Below, piece after piece: positions 32,887 to 41,358 of a DNA stretch of 41,358 bases. Each line of letters begins with the position of its first letter. Within the stretch, counting starts at the first letter, position 1. Source of the stretch: Candidatus Coprenecus stercoravium (lineage in GTDB: Bacteria; Bacteroidota; Bacteroidia; Bacteroidales; UBA932); the NCBI GenBank assembly GCA_019116865.1, contig DXAW01000043.1:1-41358 (forward strand), given 5' to 3'. The position numbers and the translations under genes were made by a program. The notes beneath the pieces were generated by a model, which was not told the origin of the DNA, searched no databases, and worked only from the letters and a program-made list of their open reading frames with translations.

Positions 32887-34028
32887 TGCATATTCTTTTT
32901 GTCACACGGGGTTGTCGTTCTCAAGCCTACCCTCTTTTAGGTATTTTTGAGACGGACCAAGCCAAGGCTCTTTGTTCGCTTGGTCTCAAAATCTCCTATC
33001 TGGCAATTGATCTGCGCTCCATACGCAGACGTAGAAAATTAGGATACCATTTCTATAATAAAGATGGCTTTGATGTATTTGAATTGTCATTACCTATAGG
33101 AGCTGTCCCAATAAAGCTGTTTACATTCATCGGACGCCTATGCGCCCTTTTCCTATATCGTAAAGTCGTAAAAAAGAATGGCGTCCCTGACATAATACAC
33201 TCTCATTTTGCCAATATAGGAACCATAGCGTCTGTTTTAAAACGTAAATACAATGTCCCTTTAGTCCATACCGAACACTCTTCTGAAATTATATACAACA
33301 AGATAGACTCGATAAAGAAAAGACTTTATGGTAAAGTCTATACAGATGCCGATGCTGTTATCGCCGTCTCTCCTGCTCTCCAAAAAGCATTGAGGGACAC
33401 TTTTAAAGTTGATGCCTTGATGATTTTCAACATCATTGACTTTAATACTTTTACCAATATCAGAAATATCAACGGCAACAATACTTTCACTTTCGTATCT
33501 GTTGGAGGTCTCATTTATAGAAAAGGTTTTGATTTACTGATTACCGCTTTCGCTGAATTAAGTAAAGATATAAACGCCAACCTGGTAATAGTAGGTCAAG
33601 GCCCATTACTGCCATCACTTCAAGACCTCAGCCGCGAATTGAATGTCGCAGACAAAATCATATTCACCGGGAATATGGACAGAGAGAGTATTGCAGCGAT
33701 AATGAGTAAGTCACAAGCCTTCGTCCTTGCATCCAGAGGAGAAACCTTCGGTGTCGTATATGCTGAAGCAATGGCCGCCGGCCTGCCTGTAATCGCCACA
33801 AAATGTGGCGGTCCTGAATCGTTTGTGAATAGCGGCAATGGCATCTTGGCTCCTACAGACAATATTCAAGGACTCGTAAAAGCAATGAAATACATATACA
33901 ATAACATTGGGCAATATGATAGTATGAAATTAAGAAATCAGGCCTATCTTATGTTTTCCTATCAGAGTATCGGACAAAAAATCATCAATCTATACAAAAC
34001 TATCATAAATCATAATATGACAAAATGA
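32886..34028 (+). CDS. Glycosyltransferase family 4
   Basis: 380 aa; DIIHSHFANIGTIASVLKRKYNVPLVHTEHSSE, FVSVGGLIYRKGFDLLITAFAEL, GETFGVVYAEAMAAGLPVIATKCGGPESFV. Confidence 0.92.
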   Translation: MHILFVTRGCRSQAYPLLGIFETDQAKALCSLGLKISYLAIDLRSIRRRRKLGYHFYNKDGFDVFELSLPIGAVPIKLFTFIGRLCALFLYRKVVKKNGVPDIIHSHFANIGTIASVLKRKYNVPLVHTEHSSEIIYNKIDSIKKRLYGKVYTDADAVIAVSPALQKALRDTFKVDALMIFNIIDFNTFTNIRNINGNNTFTFVSVGGLIYRKGFDLLITAFAELSKDINANLVIVGQGPLLPSLQDLSRELNVADKIIFTGNMDRESIAAIMSKSQAFVLASRGETFGVVYAEAMAAGLPVIATKCGGPESFVNSGNGILAPTDNIQGLVKAMKYIYNNIGQYDSMKLRNQAYLMFSYQSIGQKIINLYKTIINHNMTK

Positions 34029-35251
34029 AAATACTGCTGATTAATCATTATGCCGGAGCTCCGGAACTGGGTATGGAGTTCCGGCCATTCTATATGGCCA
34101 AGGAATGGGGAAAACTTGGACATGAGACTCTTATCATCGGAGGCAGTTTTTCTCATCTGAGACGAAGACAGCCGTCAGATGATGAAAGGGTTATAGATGG
34201 AGTGCATTATTCCTGGGTTAAGGTGAACAAATATGCCGGAAATGGTATAGGAAGAATCATTTCGATATTCCTTTTTATTCTTAAGTTATTTTTTAGATTC
34301 CGACATTACTTGGGAGATTTTCAGCCTGACATAGTTATCGCTTCTTCTACCTACCCCATGGACATCTATCCTGCACGAAAGATTGCAAGACATTATCATG
34401 CCAAGTTGATATATGAGGTTCATGACTTATGGCCTCTGTCTCCGATGGAGTTGGGCGGCTATTCAAAGAATCATCCTTTTATCAGAGTTGTGCAACGTGC
34501 GGAGAATTACTGCTACCGTCATGCAGATGCTGTAGTATCCATGTTGCCTGCAGCAGAGCAGCACATGATTGAACATGGGTTGGAAAAAGGTAAATTTAAT
34601 TATGTGCCGAATGGCATAGACCTGACAGAATGGAATACTTCAGATGATATAGACAATCCGTACGCAGAGGACTTACAAAAATTCAAGGACGATGGTTGCT
34701 TCATTTTATGTTATACAGGAGGTCATGCCATATCCAATGCTTTGGACGTTCTTTTAGATGCATTAAAAATAATTGCAGATACAGATATTAAATGTCTGCT
34801 AGTCGGTAATGGACAAGAAAAATTACGTTTAATGAAACGTGTGGAACAAGAAGGGATAAGGAATGTGTTTTTTTATAATCCGGTTCCTAAAAGCAAAATA
34901 CCACCGTTACTCAAATCAGTAGATGCGCTGTATATCGGATGGCATAAAAGCCCACTTTATCAATATGGCATTTCACCTAATAAATTATTGGATTATATGA
35001 TGGCCGGCAAACCAATCATTCACTCTGTATGCGCAGCAAATGATTGGGTAAAAGATGCAGAATGCGGAATCTCAGTTGACGTTGAAAATCCGCAAGCTAT
35101 CAGTGATGCCATAATAGCACTTAAAAACATGCCTGAAATAGATAGGGAGAGACTTGGAGAAAATGGACGTAGATACGTTCTTGCAAATCACACGTATGGA
35201 GTTCTAGCAAAGCGTTTTGCAGATGTAATGACAAATATTCTGAAGAAATGA
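34025..35251 (+). CDS. Glycosyltransferase family 4 (WbuB-like)
   Basis: 408 aa; KILLINHYAGAPELGMEFRPFYMAKEWGKLGHETLIIGGSFSH, IYEVHDLWPLSPMELGGYSKNHPFI, SPNKLLDYMMAGKPIIHSV. Confidence 0.92.
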   Translation: MKILLINHYAGAPELGMEFRPFYMAKEWGKLGHETLIIGGSFSHLRRRQPSDDERVIDGVHYSWVKVNKYAGNGIGRIISIFLFILKLFFRFRHYLGDFQPDIVIASSTYPMDIYPARKIARHYHAKLIYEVHDLWPLSPMELGGYSKNHPFIRVVQRAENYCYRHADAVVSMLPAAEQHMIEHGLEKGKFNYVPNGIDLTEWNTSDDIDNPYAEDLQKFKDDGCFILCYTGGHAISNALDVLLDALKIIADTDIKCLLVGNGQEKLRLMKRVEQEGIRNVFFYNPVPKSKIPPLLKSVDALYIGWHKSPLYQYGISPNKLLDYMMAGKPIIHSVCAANDWVKDAECGISVDVENPQAISDAIIALKNMPEIDRERLGENGRRYVLANHTYGVLAKRFADVMTNILKK

Positions 35252-36318
35252 AAATAGTAACAGTTATCGGGGCGCGTCCCCAGTTCATCAAGGCAGCTGT
35301 AGTAAGCAGAGCGATAGCTGCGCATAAGGATATCAAGGAAGTGATTGTCCACACCGGGCAGCACTTCGATGCCAATATGAGCGACATCTTTTTCGAGGAG
35401 ATGTGCATTCCGAAGCCGGACTACAACCTGAATATAAACGGTCTCGGCCACGGTGCCATGACCGGACAGATGCTGGAGAAGATAGAGACGGTGCTTCTTC
35501 AGGAAAAGCCGGATTGGGTTCTGGTGTACGGAGATACGAACTCGACCATCGCAGGAGCACTTGCCGCAAAGAAGCTCCACATCAAGGTGGCCCATGTGGA
35601 GGCAGGACTCCGCTCATTCAACATGGACATGCCCGAGGAGATAAACAGAATCCTTACAGACCGCATCAGCGACATACTTTTCTGCCCGACAGAGACAGCT
35701 GTGAATAACTTGAAAAAGGAGGGCTATGAGAATATAAACTGCCGGATAATCCGCAATGGCGATGTGATGCAGGATGCCGCTTTGTTTTATGCTGGCAGAG
35801 CAGTGCGTCCCAAAACTGACATACCTGAAGACTTTGTACTGTGTACAGTTCACCGTGCCGAGAACACCGATGATCCGGAACGCCTCAGGAACATTTTCTC
35901 CGCCCTTGAGGAGATATCAAAAACCTGCCGGGTAGTCTTGCCTCTGCATCCCAGAACTAAAGGCAAACTCTCCGCCATCGGATACGACACCAACAACTCG
36001 CACATACTCTTCATCGAACCGGTCGGCTATCTTGAAATGGTATGGATGCTCAAGCACTGCCGCCTGGTCATGACCGACAGCGGCGGACTGCAAAAAGAAG
36101 CCTACTTCTTCGACAAATACTGCATAACCTTAAGGGATGAAACGGAATGGGTGGAATTGGTTAAATACGGATACAATTTTCTGGCAGGAGATGATAAGGG
36201 AAAAATTATTTCACTTTACAACCATATATCGGATAAAAACAATATAGAACAAAAAACACCGTTATATGGGAATGGAAATGCAGGCGATTTAATCGTTGAA
36301 ACATTAAGAAATTACTAA
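35248..36318 (+). CDS. UDP-HexNAc 2-epimerase, WecB/WbpI family
   Basis: 356 aa; KIVTVIGARPQFIKAAVVSRAI, VHTGQHFDANMSDIFFEEM, VLVYGDTNSTIAGALAAKKLHIKVAHVEAGLRSFNMDMPEEINR, MTDSGGLQKEAYF. Confidence 0.94.
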   Translation: MKIVTVIGARPQFIKAAVVSRAIAAHKDIKEVIVHTGQHFDANMSDIFFEEMCIPKPDYNLNINGLGHGAMTGQMLEKIETVLLQEKPDWVLVYGDTNSTIAGALAAKKLHIKVAHVEAGLRSFNMDMPEEINRILTDRISDILFCPTETAVNNLKKEGYENINCRIIRNGDVMQDAALFYAGRAVRPKTDIPEDFVLCTVHRAENTDDPERLRNIFSALEEISKTCRVVLPLHPRTKGKLSAIGYDTNNSHILFIEPVGYLEMVWMLKHCRLVMTDSGGLQKEAYFFDKYCITLRDETEWVELVKYGYNFLAGDDKGKIISLYNHISDKNNIEQKTPLYGNGNAGDLIVETLRNY

Positions 36319-39195
36319 ATGTCCATTGTTGATTCATTGCATATTGACGGTGATATTCATGAAGACCGCCATTATCGTATCATATATGCTACGGACGCAT
36401 CAGCATATCGTGAGATGCCGGATGCTGTGGCATTCCCGAAGCATGAGGAGGACATCAAGGCGCTTGTACGATATGCATCCGGGAATCATCTGAATCTGAT
36501 ACCGCGTGCGGCAGGGACATCTCTTGCCGGACAGGTAGTGGGTAAGGGTATTGTCGTAGATGTTTCCAGGTACATGAACAATATCCTGGAGATAAATCCT
36601 GAACAGCGGTGGGTAAGGGTACAGCCGGGTGTGGTGCTGGACGAACTGAACGAATATTGCAGCCACTACGGCCTGTTCTTTGCCCCTGAGACATCCACGT
36701 CCAGCAGATGTTGTATTGGAGGCATGGCCGGCAATAATTCATGCGGCTCGCACTCCCTGGTGTATGGAAGTACTAGAGACCATGTAATTGAAGCCAGGGT
36801 CGTACTCAGTGATGGCTCGACGGCAGTTTTCGGTCCTCTTTCAGATAATGAGTTGGAGAATAAATGCAGCGGGGATACATTGGAAGGCCGGATATATATG
36901 GAGATGCTGGCGATGCTTAATGATGAGGGCAATAGAAAAGACATTAAGGATAATTTCCCGGAACCTTCTATACGGCGCAGAAATTCTGGATATGCGATAG
37001 ATGAGCTGTTGAACAGCAGACCCTTTAATTTCTGTAAACTGATAATCGGCTCCGAAGGGACATTAGCCTTTATTACGGAACTTAAACTTCACCTTGAGCC
37101 GTTGCCGCCGAAAGAAAAGGCAGTGGTCTGTGTGCACTGTGCAAGTCTCGAAGAGGCATGTAATGCGAATTTGGCAGCACTGAAGCATGAACCGCGGGCC
37201 ATAGAGCTTATGGACGATCAGGTCCTCCAACTGAGTAAGAAAAACATTGCCCAGAATAAGAACCGCTTCTTTATCCAAGGAGATCCGGCAGCAATCCTTA
37301 TAGTAGAGATAGCAAAGGACTCATTGGATGAAGTGAACCATGAGGCTGATCTTTTGGAGAATGATTTGAGGAGACAAAACTTAGGATATCATTACTCGAG
37401 AGTCTATGGAAAAGACATCAGCAGAGTATGGGCTCTTAGAAAAGCCGGCCTTGGTTTGTTGTCAGGAATGCCGGGCAGTGCGAAACCAGTGTCGTTGATT
37501 GAGGATACGGCTATTAATCCTGAAAAACTGTTCGCTTTCCTGACCGACTTGAAAGTTGTACTCGACAGTTACGGACTTAGTTGTGTTTATCATGGCCATA
37601 TCAGTACCGGAGAATTGCATCTGAGACCTATTCTCAATCTGAAGGAAGAACATGACAGACGGCTTTTCAGAGTAGTGGCTACTGAAACGGCACGGTTGGT
37701 TAAAAAGTACCGTGGTTCGCTGAGCGGAGAGCACGGTGACGGAAGACTGAGGGGAGAATTTTTGCCATTGATGTTTGGAAAGAAAGTATATGCCCTGTTC
37801 AAGAATGTAAAGCATATTTGGGATGAGAACGGGATATTCAATATGGGGAAGATAGTCGATACTCCGCCGATGGATTCTTGCCTTAGATATGAGGTCTGCC
37901 ATGGTATTGAAAATACCTATTTCGATTTTTCAAGACAAAAAGGATATTTGTGTGCTGTCGAGCAGTGCAACGGCTCAGGAGACTGCAGGAAGTCCTATCT
38001 GTTCGGAGGAACTATGTGTCCTGTCTACAGGGCTACACGAGATGAGAAAAATTCCACAAGAGCGAGGTCGAACATACTCCGTGAACTACTAATTCATCCG
38101 GAAGGAAACAAGATGTTCAGCCAGCCGGAAGTGCTGTCGGCGCTTGATTCCTGTTTGTCCTGCAAGGCATGCAAAGCGGAATGTCCGTCCAATGTGGATA
38201 TGGCCAGATATAAGGCAGAGTACCTGCAGCATCATTATGATGAGACCAGCATCCCGTTGCGCAGTTTCCTTATCGCCAATCTGACCAGGATACAGAAGAT
38301 AGCAATGGCATTCCCTGCTGCGTACAATGCGGTAGTGTCCTCAAAAATATTTTCCTCTATTTTAAAAAAGGTACTGCGGTTCGCACCTCAAAGAGCCATC
38401 CCGAAGATTTACAGATTTACTTTAAAGCATTGGCTAAGAACGCATCCTGATAGCACCTCTTACGACCGTAAAGTTTATCTGTTTGCTGACGAGTTTTCCA
38501 ATTACATGGATGTGGAAATCGGTATCACCTTTATCAAGCTGTTGAGAGCACTGGGATATCAAGTAACAATACCGGAGCATGTAGAGAGCGGCAGGACAGA
38601 ACTTTCCAAGGGACTGGTGAAAAAGGCTAAAAAGATTGCCCGCAAAAATGTCATGTTTCTCAAAGACATTGTGAACGAGCAGATACCGCTTGTAGGAATA
38701 GAGCCTTCGTGTATACTGTCTTTCAGGGATGAGTATCCTGATCTGGTAGGGGAAGACTTAAAGGAGACGGCTGTATCATTGGCCCGTAACTGCCTGCTTT
38801 ACGATGAGTTCATAGTCCGTGAAGTACAGAAAGGGAATATAACGTCAGAACAGTTTATTGCCAAGGAACAAAAAATAAAACTGCACGGGCACTGTCATCA
38901 GAAAGCCCTGATATCTATAGAGCCTTCAAAGAAAATGTTGTCTTTACCGGCAAATTATCATGTGGAAGTTATACCGTCAGGATGCTGCGGCATGGCCGGA
39001 GCATTCGGCTATGAAAAGGAACATTACAGCTTGTCTATGCAGATTGGAGAGCAGGTTCTTTTCACAGCCGTGCGTTCGGCTGTCCAAGGAACATTGATTG
39101 CAGCACCGGGCACAAGTTGCCGTCAGCAGATAATGGACGGGACCGGCGTTAAGGCATATCACCCTATCGAGATTCTATATCAAGCACTAATTTAA
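36319..39195 (+). CDS. FAD-binding and 4Fe-4S-binding oxidase, GlcD/GlpC-like fusion (YdiJ-type)
   Basis: 958 aa; PRAAGTSLAGQVVGKGIVVDVSRYMN, GSEGTLAFITELKLHLEPLP, GEHGDGRLRGEFLPLMFG, CLSCKACKAECPSNVDMARYKAE, SGCCGMAGAFGYEKEHYSLS. Confidence 0.9.
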   Translation: MSIVDSLHIDGDIHEDRHYRIIYATDASAYREMPDAVAFPKHEEDIKALVRYASGNHLNLIPRAAGTSLAGQVVGKGIVVDVSRYMNNILEINPEQRWVRVQPGVVLDELNEYCSHYGLFFAPETSTSSRCCIGGMAGNNSCGSHSLVYGSTRDHVIEARVVLSDGSTAVFGPLSDNELENKCSGDTLEGRIYMEMLAMLNDEGNRKDIKDNFPEPSIRRRNSGYAIDELLNSRPFNFCKLIIGSEGTLAFITELKLHLEPLPPKEKAVVCVHCASLEEACNANLAALKHEPRAIELMDDQVLQLSKKNIAQNKNRFFIQGDPAAILIVEIAKDSLDEVNHEADLLENDLRRQNLGYHYSRVYGKDISRVWALRKAGLGLLSGMPGSAKPVSLIEDTAINPEKLFAFLTDLKVVLDSYGLSCVYHGHISTGELHLRPILNLKEEHDRRLFRVVATETARLVKKYRGSLSGEHGDGRLRGEFLPLMFGKKVYALFKNVKHIWDENGIFNMGKIVDTPPMDSCLRYEVCHGIENTYFDFSRQKGYLCAVEQCNGSGDCRKSYLFGGTMCPVYRATRDEKNSTRARSNILRELLIHPEGNKMFSQPEVLSALDSCLSCKACKAECPSNVDMARYKAEYLQHHYDETSIPLRSFLIANLTRIQKIAMAFPAAYNAVVSSKIFSSILKKVLRFAPQRAIPKIYRFTLKHWLRTHPDSTSYDRKVYLFADEFSNYMDVEIGITFIKLLRALGYQVTIPEHVESGRTELSKGLVKKAKKIARKNVMFLKDIVNEQIPLVGIEPSCILSFRDEYPDLVGEDLKETAVSLARNCLLYDEFIVREVQKGNITSEQFIAKEQKIKLHGHCHQKALISIEPSKKMLSLPANYHVEVIPSGCCGMAGAFGYEKEHYSLSMQIGEQVLFTAVRSAVQGTLIAAPGTSCRQQIMDGTGVKAYHPIEILYQALI

Positions 39196-39212
39196 TAAAA
39201 AGTATTCTCTAT

Positions 39213-40421
39213 ATGCGTAAAATACCTTTTTCGCCTCCAGATATGACGGAGGCCGAGTTCGCGATGGTAAAAGAAGTACTGGCTTCTGGATGGATTACCA
39301 CCGGACCGAAAACTAAGGAATTTGAACATCTGATAGCGACCTATTGCAATACACAACAAGCTGTATGTCTCAATTCTGCCACTGCTTGCATGGAGATGGC
39401 GCTGCGGGTGCTGGGCATAGGTACTGGTGACGAAGTAATCGTACCGGCCTATACCTATACGGCTACGGCCAGTTCAGTGTGCCATGTGGGTGCAAGACCT
39501 GTGATGGTGGATTGTACTCCTGGGAGTTATGAGATGGATTACACCAAAGTAGCAGAAGCGATAAATGAAAAAACCAAGGCAGTGATGCCGGTGGATCTTG
39601 GCGGAGTGGTTTGTGACTACGACAGGATATATGAGGCGGTCGAGTCTAAAAAAGCACTCTTCAGACCGGCGAATGATATCCAGAAGGCATACGGAAGGCC
39701 AGCGGTGATAGCCGATGCAGCCCATGCTTTCGGGGCCAGGCGGCACGGGAAGATGTGCGGTTCGATAGCAGACTTTACCTCGTTCTCGTTCCATGCGGTG
39801 AAGAATCTGACTACGACTGAGGGTGGGGCGCTGACATGGCGCTCTCATGAAGGACTGGACGACGACGCGGTCTATAAGCAGATTCAGTTGCTGTCGCTGC
39901 ACGGTCAGAGCAAGGATGCGCTGGCCAAGACTCAGCTAGGTGCCTGGGAGTACGACATCGTCGCGCCGTACTACAAGTGCAACATGACAGACATCATGGC
40001 CGGTATCGGTCTAGCTCAATTCAAAAGATACCCGGAACTGCTGCACCGCCGCCGTCAGATTATTGAGGCGTATAATAAAAGATTACATGACTACGATGTG
40101 AATGTATTGAATCATTTCGGACCGAATCATTCATCCTCCGGGCACTTGTATTTGGTGCGTCTCCTCGGCAAGGATGTGGACTACCGAAACGATGTGATAG
40201 TCAGGATGGCCGAGCGCGGCATCGCCTGCAACGTGCACTATAAGCCGCTTCCGATGATGACAGCCTACAAGGACCTCGGCTACGACATCAAATATTTTCC
40301 CAATGCCTACGACCAGTACCGCTGCGAGGTAACACTCCCGCTGCACACCCATCTGAACGACGAAGACGTGCAGTATGTCATGGACAATTTTACAGACATA
40401 ATCTCAACACTAAAAAGGTGA
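39213..40421 (+). CDS. Second DegT/DnrJ/EryC1 aminotransferase
   Basis: 402 aa; [89 protein letters not shown]. Confidence 0.92.
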   Translation: MRKIPFSPPDMTEAEFAMVKEVLASGWITTGPKTKEFEHLIATYCNTQQAVCLNSATACMEMALRVLGIGTGDEVIVPAYTYTATASSVCHVGARPVMVDCTPGSYEMDYTKVAEAINEKTKAVMPVDLGGVVCDYDRIYEAVESKKALFRPANDIQKAYGRPAVIADAAHAFGARRHGKMCGSIADFTSFSFHAVKNLTTTEGGALTWRSHEGLDDDAVYKQIQLLSLHGQSKDALAKTQLGAWEYDIVAPYYKCNMTDIMAGIGLAQFKRYPELLHRRRQIIEAYNKRLHDYDVNVLNHFGPNHSSSGHLYLVRLLGKDVDYRNDVIVRMAERGIACNVHYKPLPMMTAYKDLGYDIKYFPNAYDQYRCEVTLPLHTHLNDEDVQYVMDNFTDIISTLKR

Positions 40422-41008
40422 AACGGATTTTCGACATCATAATTAGCGGATTAGGACTACTTATTCTTAGTCCGCTTTTTTTAATTCTTGCTATTTGGAT
40501 TAAATACGACTCTCCTGGACCTGTTTTCTATCGTCAAACCAGAGTCGGAAAAAACAACAAAGACTTTCGTATATTCAAATTCCGGTCTATGAAAATTGGC
40601 TCTGACAAATTGGGTCTAATCACTGTCGGCGGCCACGATCCACGAGTAACAACGTCGGGATATTACATAAGAAAATACAAACTTGATGAACTACCACAAC
40701 TCATAAACGTATTCATCGGTGATATGAGCCTGGTGGGTCCCAGACCTGAAGTTCGTAAATATGTTGACATGTATAACTCCGAACAACTTCACGTCCTAGA
40801 CGTCCGTCCCGGTATTACCGACATGGCTTCAATCCGATATAGAAATGAAAATGAGATTCTTGAGCAAGCAAAGAATCCCGAAAAATACTACTGCGATGTC
40901 ATCATGCAAGACAAACTTCGCATCAATCTTGAATACGTATCCCACCACACATTCTTAGGAGACATAAAAATTATAGTGCAAACTCTGAAAACAATAATCA
41001 CAAAATAA
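40418..41008 (+). CDS. Initiating phosphoglycosyl transferase, PglC/WcaJ catalytic-domain type
   Basis: 196 aa; KRIFDIIISGLGLLILSPLFLILAIWIKYDSPGPVFYRQTRVGKNNKDFRIFKFRSM, KYKLDELPQLINVFIGDMSLVGPRPEV, RPGITDMASIRY. Confidence 0.93.
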   Translation: MKRIFDIIISGLGLLILSPLFLILAIWIKYDSPGPVFYRQTRVGKNNKDFRIFKFRSMKIGSDKLGLITVGGHDPRVTTSGYYIRKYKLDELPQLINVFIGDMSLVGPRPEVRKYVDMYNSEQLHVLDVRPGITDMASIRYRNENEILEQAKNPEKYYCDVIMQDKLRINLEYVSHHTFLGDIKIIVQTLKTIITK

Positions 41009-41024
41009 GAAAGGTGATAAAACG

Positions 41025-41055
41025 AAAAAAGACCAGCGGAAAACTGGTCTTTTTT
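41025..41055. terminator. Bidirectional intrinsic terminator between the polysaccharide operon and tRNA-Ala
   Basis: AAAAAAGACCAG (41025-41036), loop CGGAAAA, CTGGTCTTTTTT (41044-41055); 12 bp perfect stem with A- and T-tracts. Confidence 0.85.
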
Positions 41056-41059
41056 GTTG

Positions 41060-41133
41060 TGGAGAGCAAGGGAGTCGAACCCTTGACCTCCTGCTTGCAA
41101 GGCAGGCGCTCTAGCCAACTGAGCTAGCCCCCC
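41060..41133 (-). tRNA. tRNA-Ala (TGC)
   Basis: Reverse complement GGGGGGCTAGCTCAGTTGGCTAGAGCGCCTGCCTTGCAAGCAGGAGGTCAAGGGTTCGACTCCCTTGCTCTCCA; anticodon loop CTTGCAA, G3-U70 pair in the acceptor stem. Confidence 0.95.
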
Positions 41134-41165
41134 AATAAAAAAATTCAGCCCTTTGACACTGAATG

Positions 41166-41239
41166 TAGTCCCGAGCGGACTTGAACCGCTGACCCCTACA
41201 TTATCAGTGTAGTGCTCTAACCAACTGAGCTACGGGACT
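41166..41239 (-). tRNA. tRNA-Ile (GAT)
   Basis: Reverse complement AGTCCCGTAGCTCAGTTGGTTAGAGCACTACACTGATAATGTAGGGGTCAGCGGTTCAAGTCCGCTCGGGACTA; anticodon GAT. Confidence 0.95.
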
Positions 41240-41315
41240 GAATAATATTACAAAAAATAATAGCATCCGGGTGAAAAAGGAGAGAAATAATCTCCAACCG
41301 ATCGGAAAGCTCCAA

Positions 41316-41358
41316 AAAGGAGGTGTTCCAGCCACACCTTCCGGTACGGCTACCTTGT
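41316..41358 (-). rRNA. 16S rRNA, 3' end only (gene continues past the window)
   Basis: Reverse complement ACAAGGTAGCCGTACCGGAAGGTGTGGCTGGAACACCTCCTTT is the conserved 16S 3' terminus with anti-SD. Confidence 0.95.

Overview
The window looks like a Bacteroidales (Bacteroidota) chromosome segment. I base this on TTTG-N19-TAnnTTTG promoters, a UpxY-type antiterminator and the overall gene families; genus cannot be assigned. It has three parts. (1) About 1-21 kb is mostly housekeeping: an edge-truncated winged-helix gene missing from the ORF track, ComM/YifB, KDO transferase, an MlaE/MlaF pair, an ECF sigma factor with a putative dual-membrane anti-sigma/beta-barrel protein, TPR, EnvC-like M23, MBL hydrolase, a UvrA, two nucleoside kinases, a beta-barrel protein, a YbhN-like protein, PanD, PanC and IorAB. 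(2) About 21-41 kb is one long surface-polysaccharide operon: upxY, ugd, a WbpB/E/D-like set, a WbpA/O-like dehydrogenase, GTs, Wzy, Wzx, a TupA-like ATP-grasp, a UDP-HexNAc 2-epimerase, a large FAD/4Fe-4S oxidase, a second DegT aminotransferase and a PglC/WcaJ-type phosphoglycosyl transferase. (3) The right edge has the 3' end of a 16S rRNA gene plus tRNA-Ile and tRNA-Ala on the minus strand. This unit ends at a strong hairpin with no 23S gene following it. Most notable points: the apparently 23S-less rRNA unit; a YdiJ-like FAD/Fe-S enzyme that could close a 2-hydroxyglutarate/alpha-ketoglutarate loop with the WbpB/WbpE steps; stem-loops at the very 5' end of the upxY transcript and inside the operon; and the sigma/dual-membrane anti-sigma pair.
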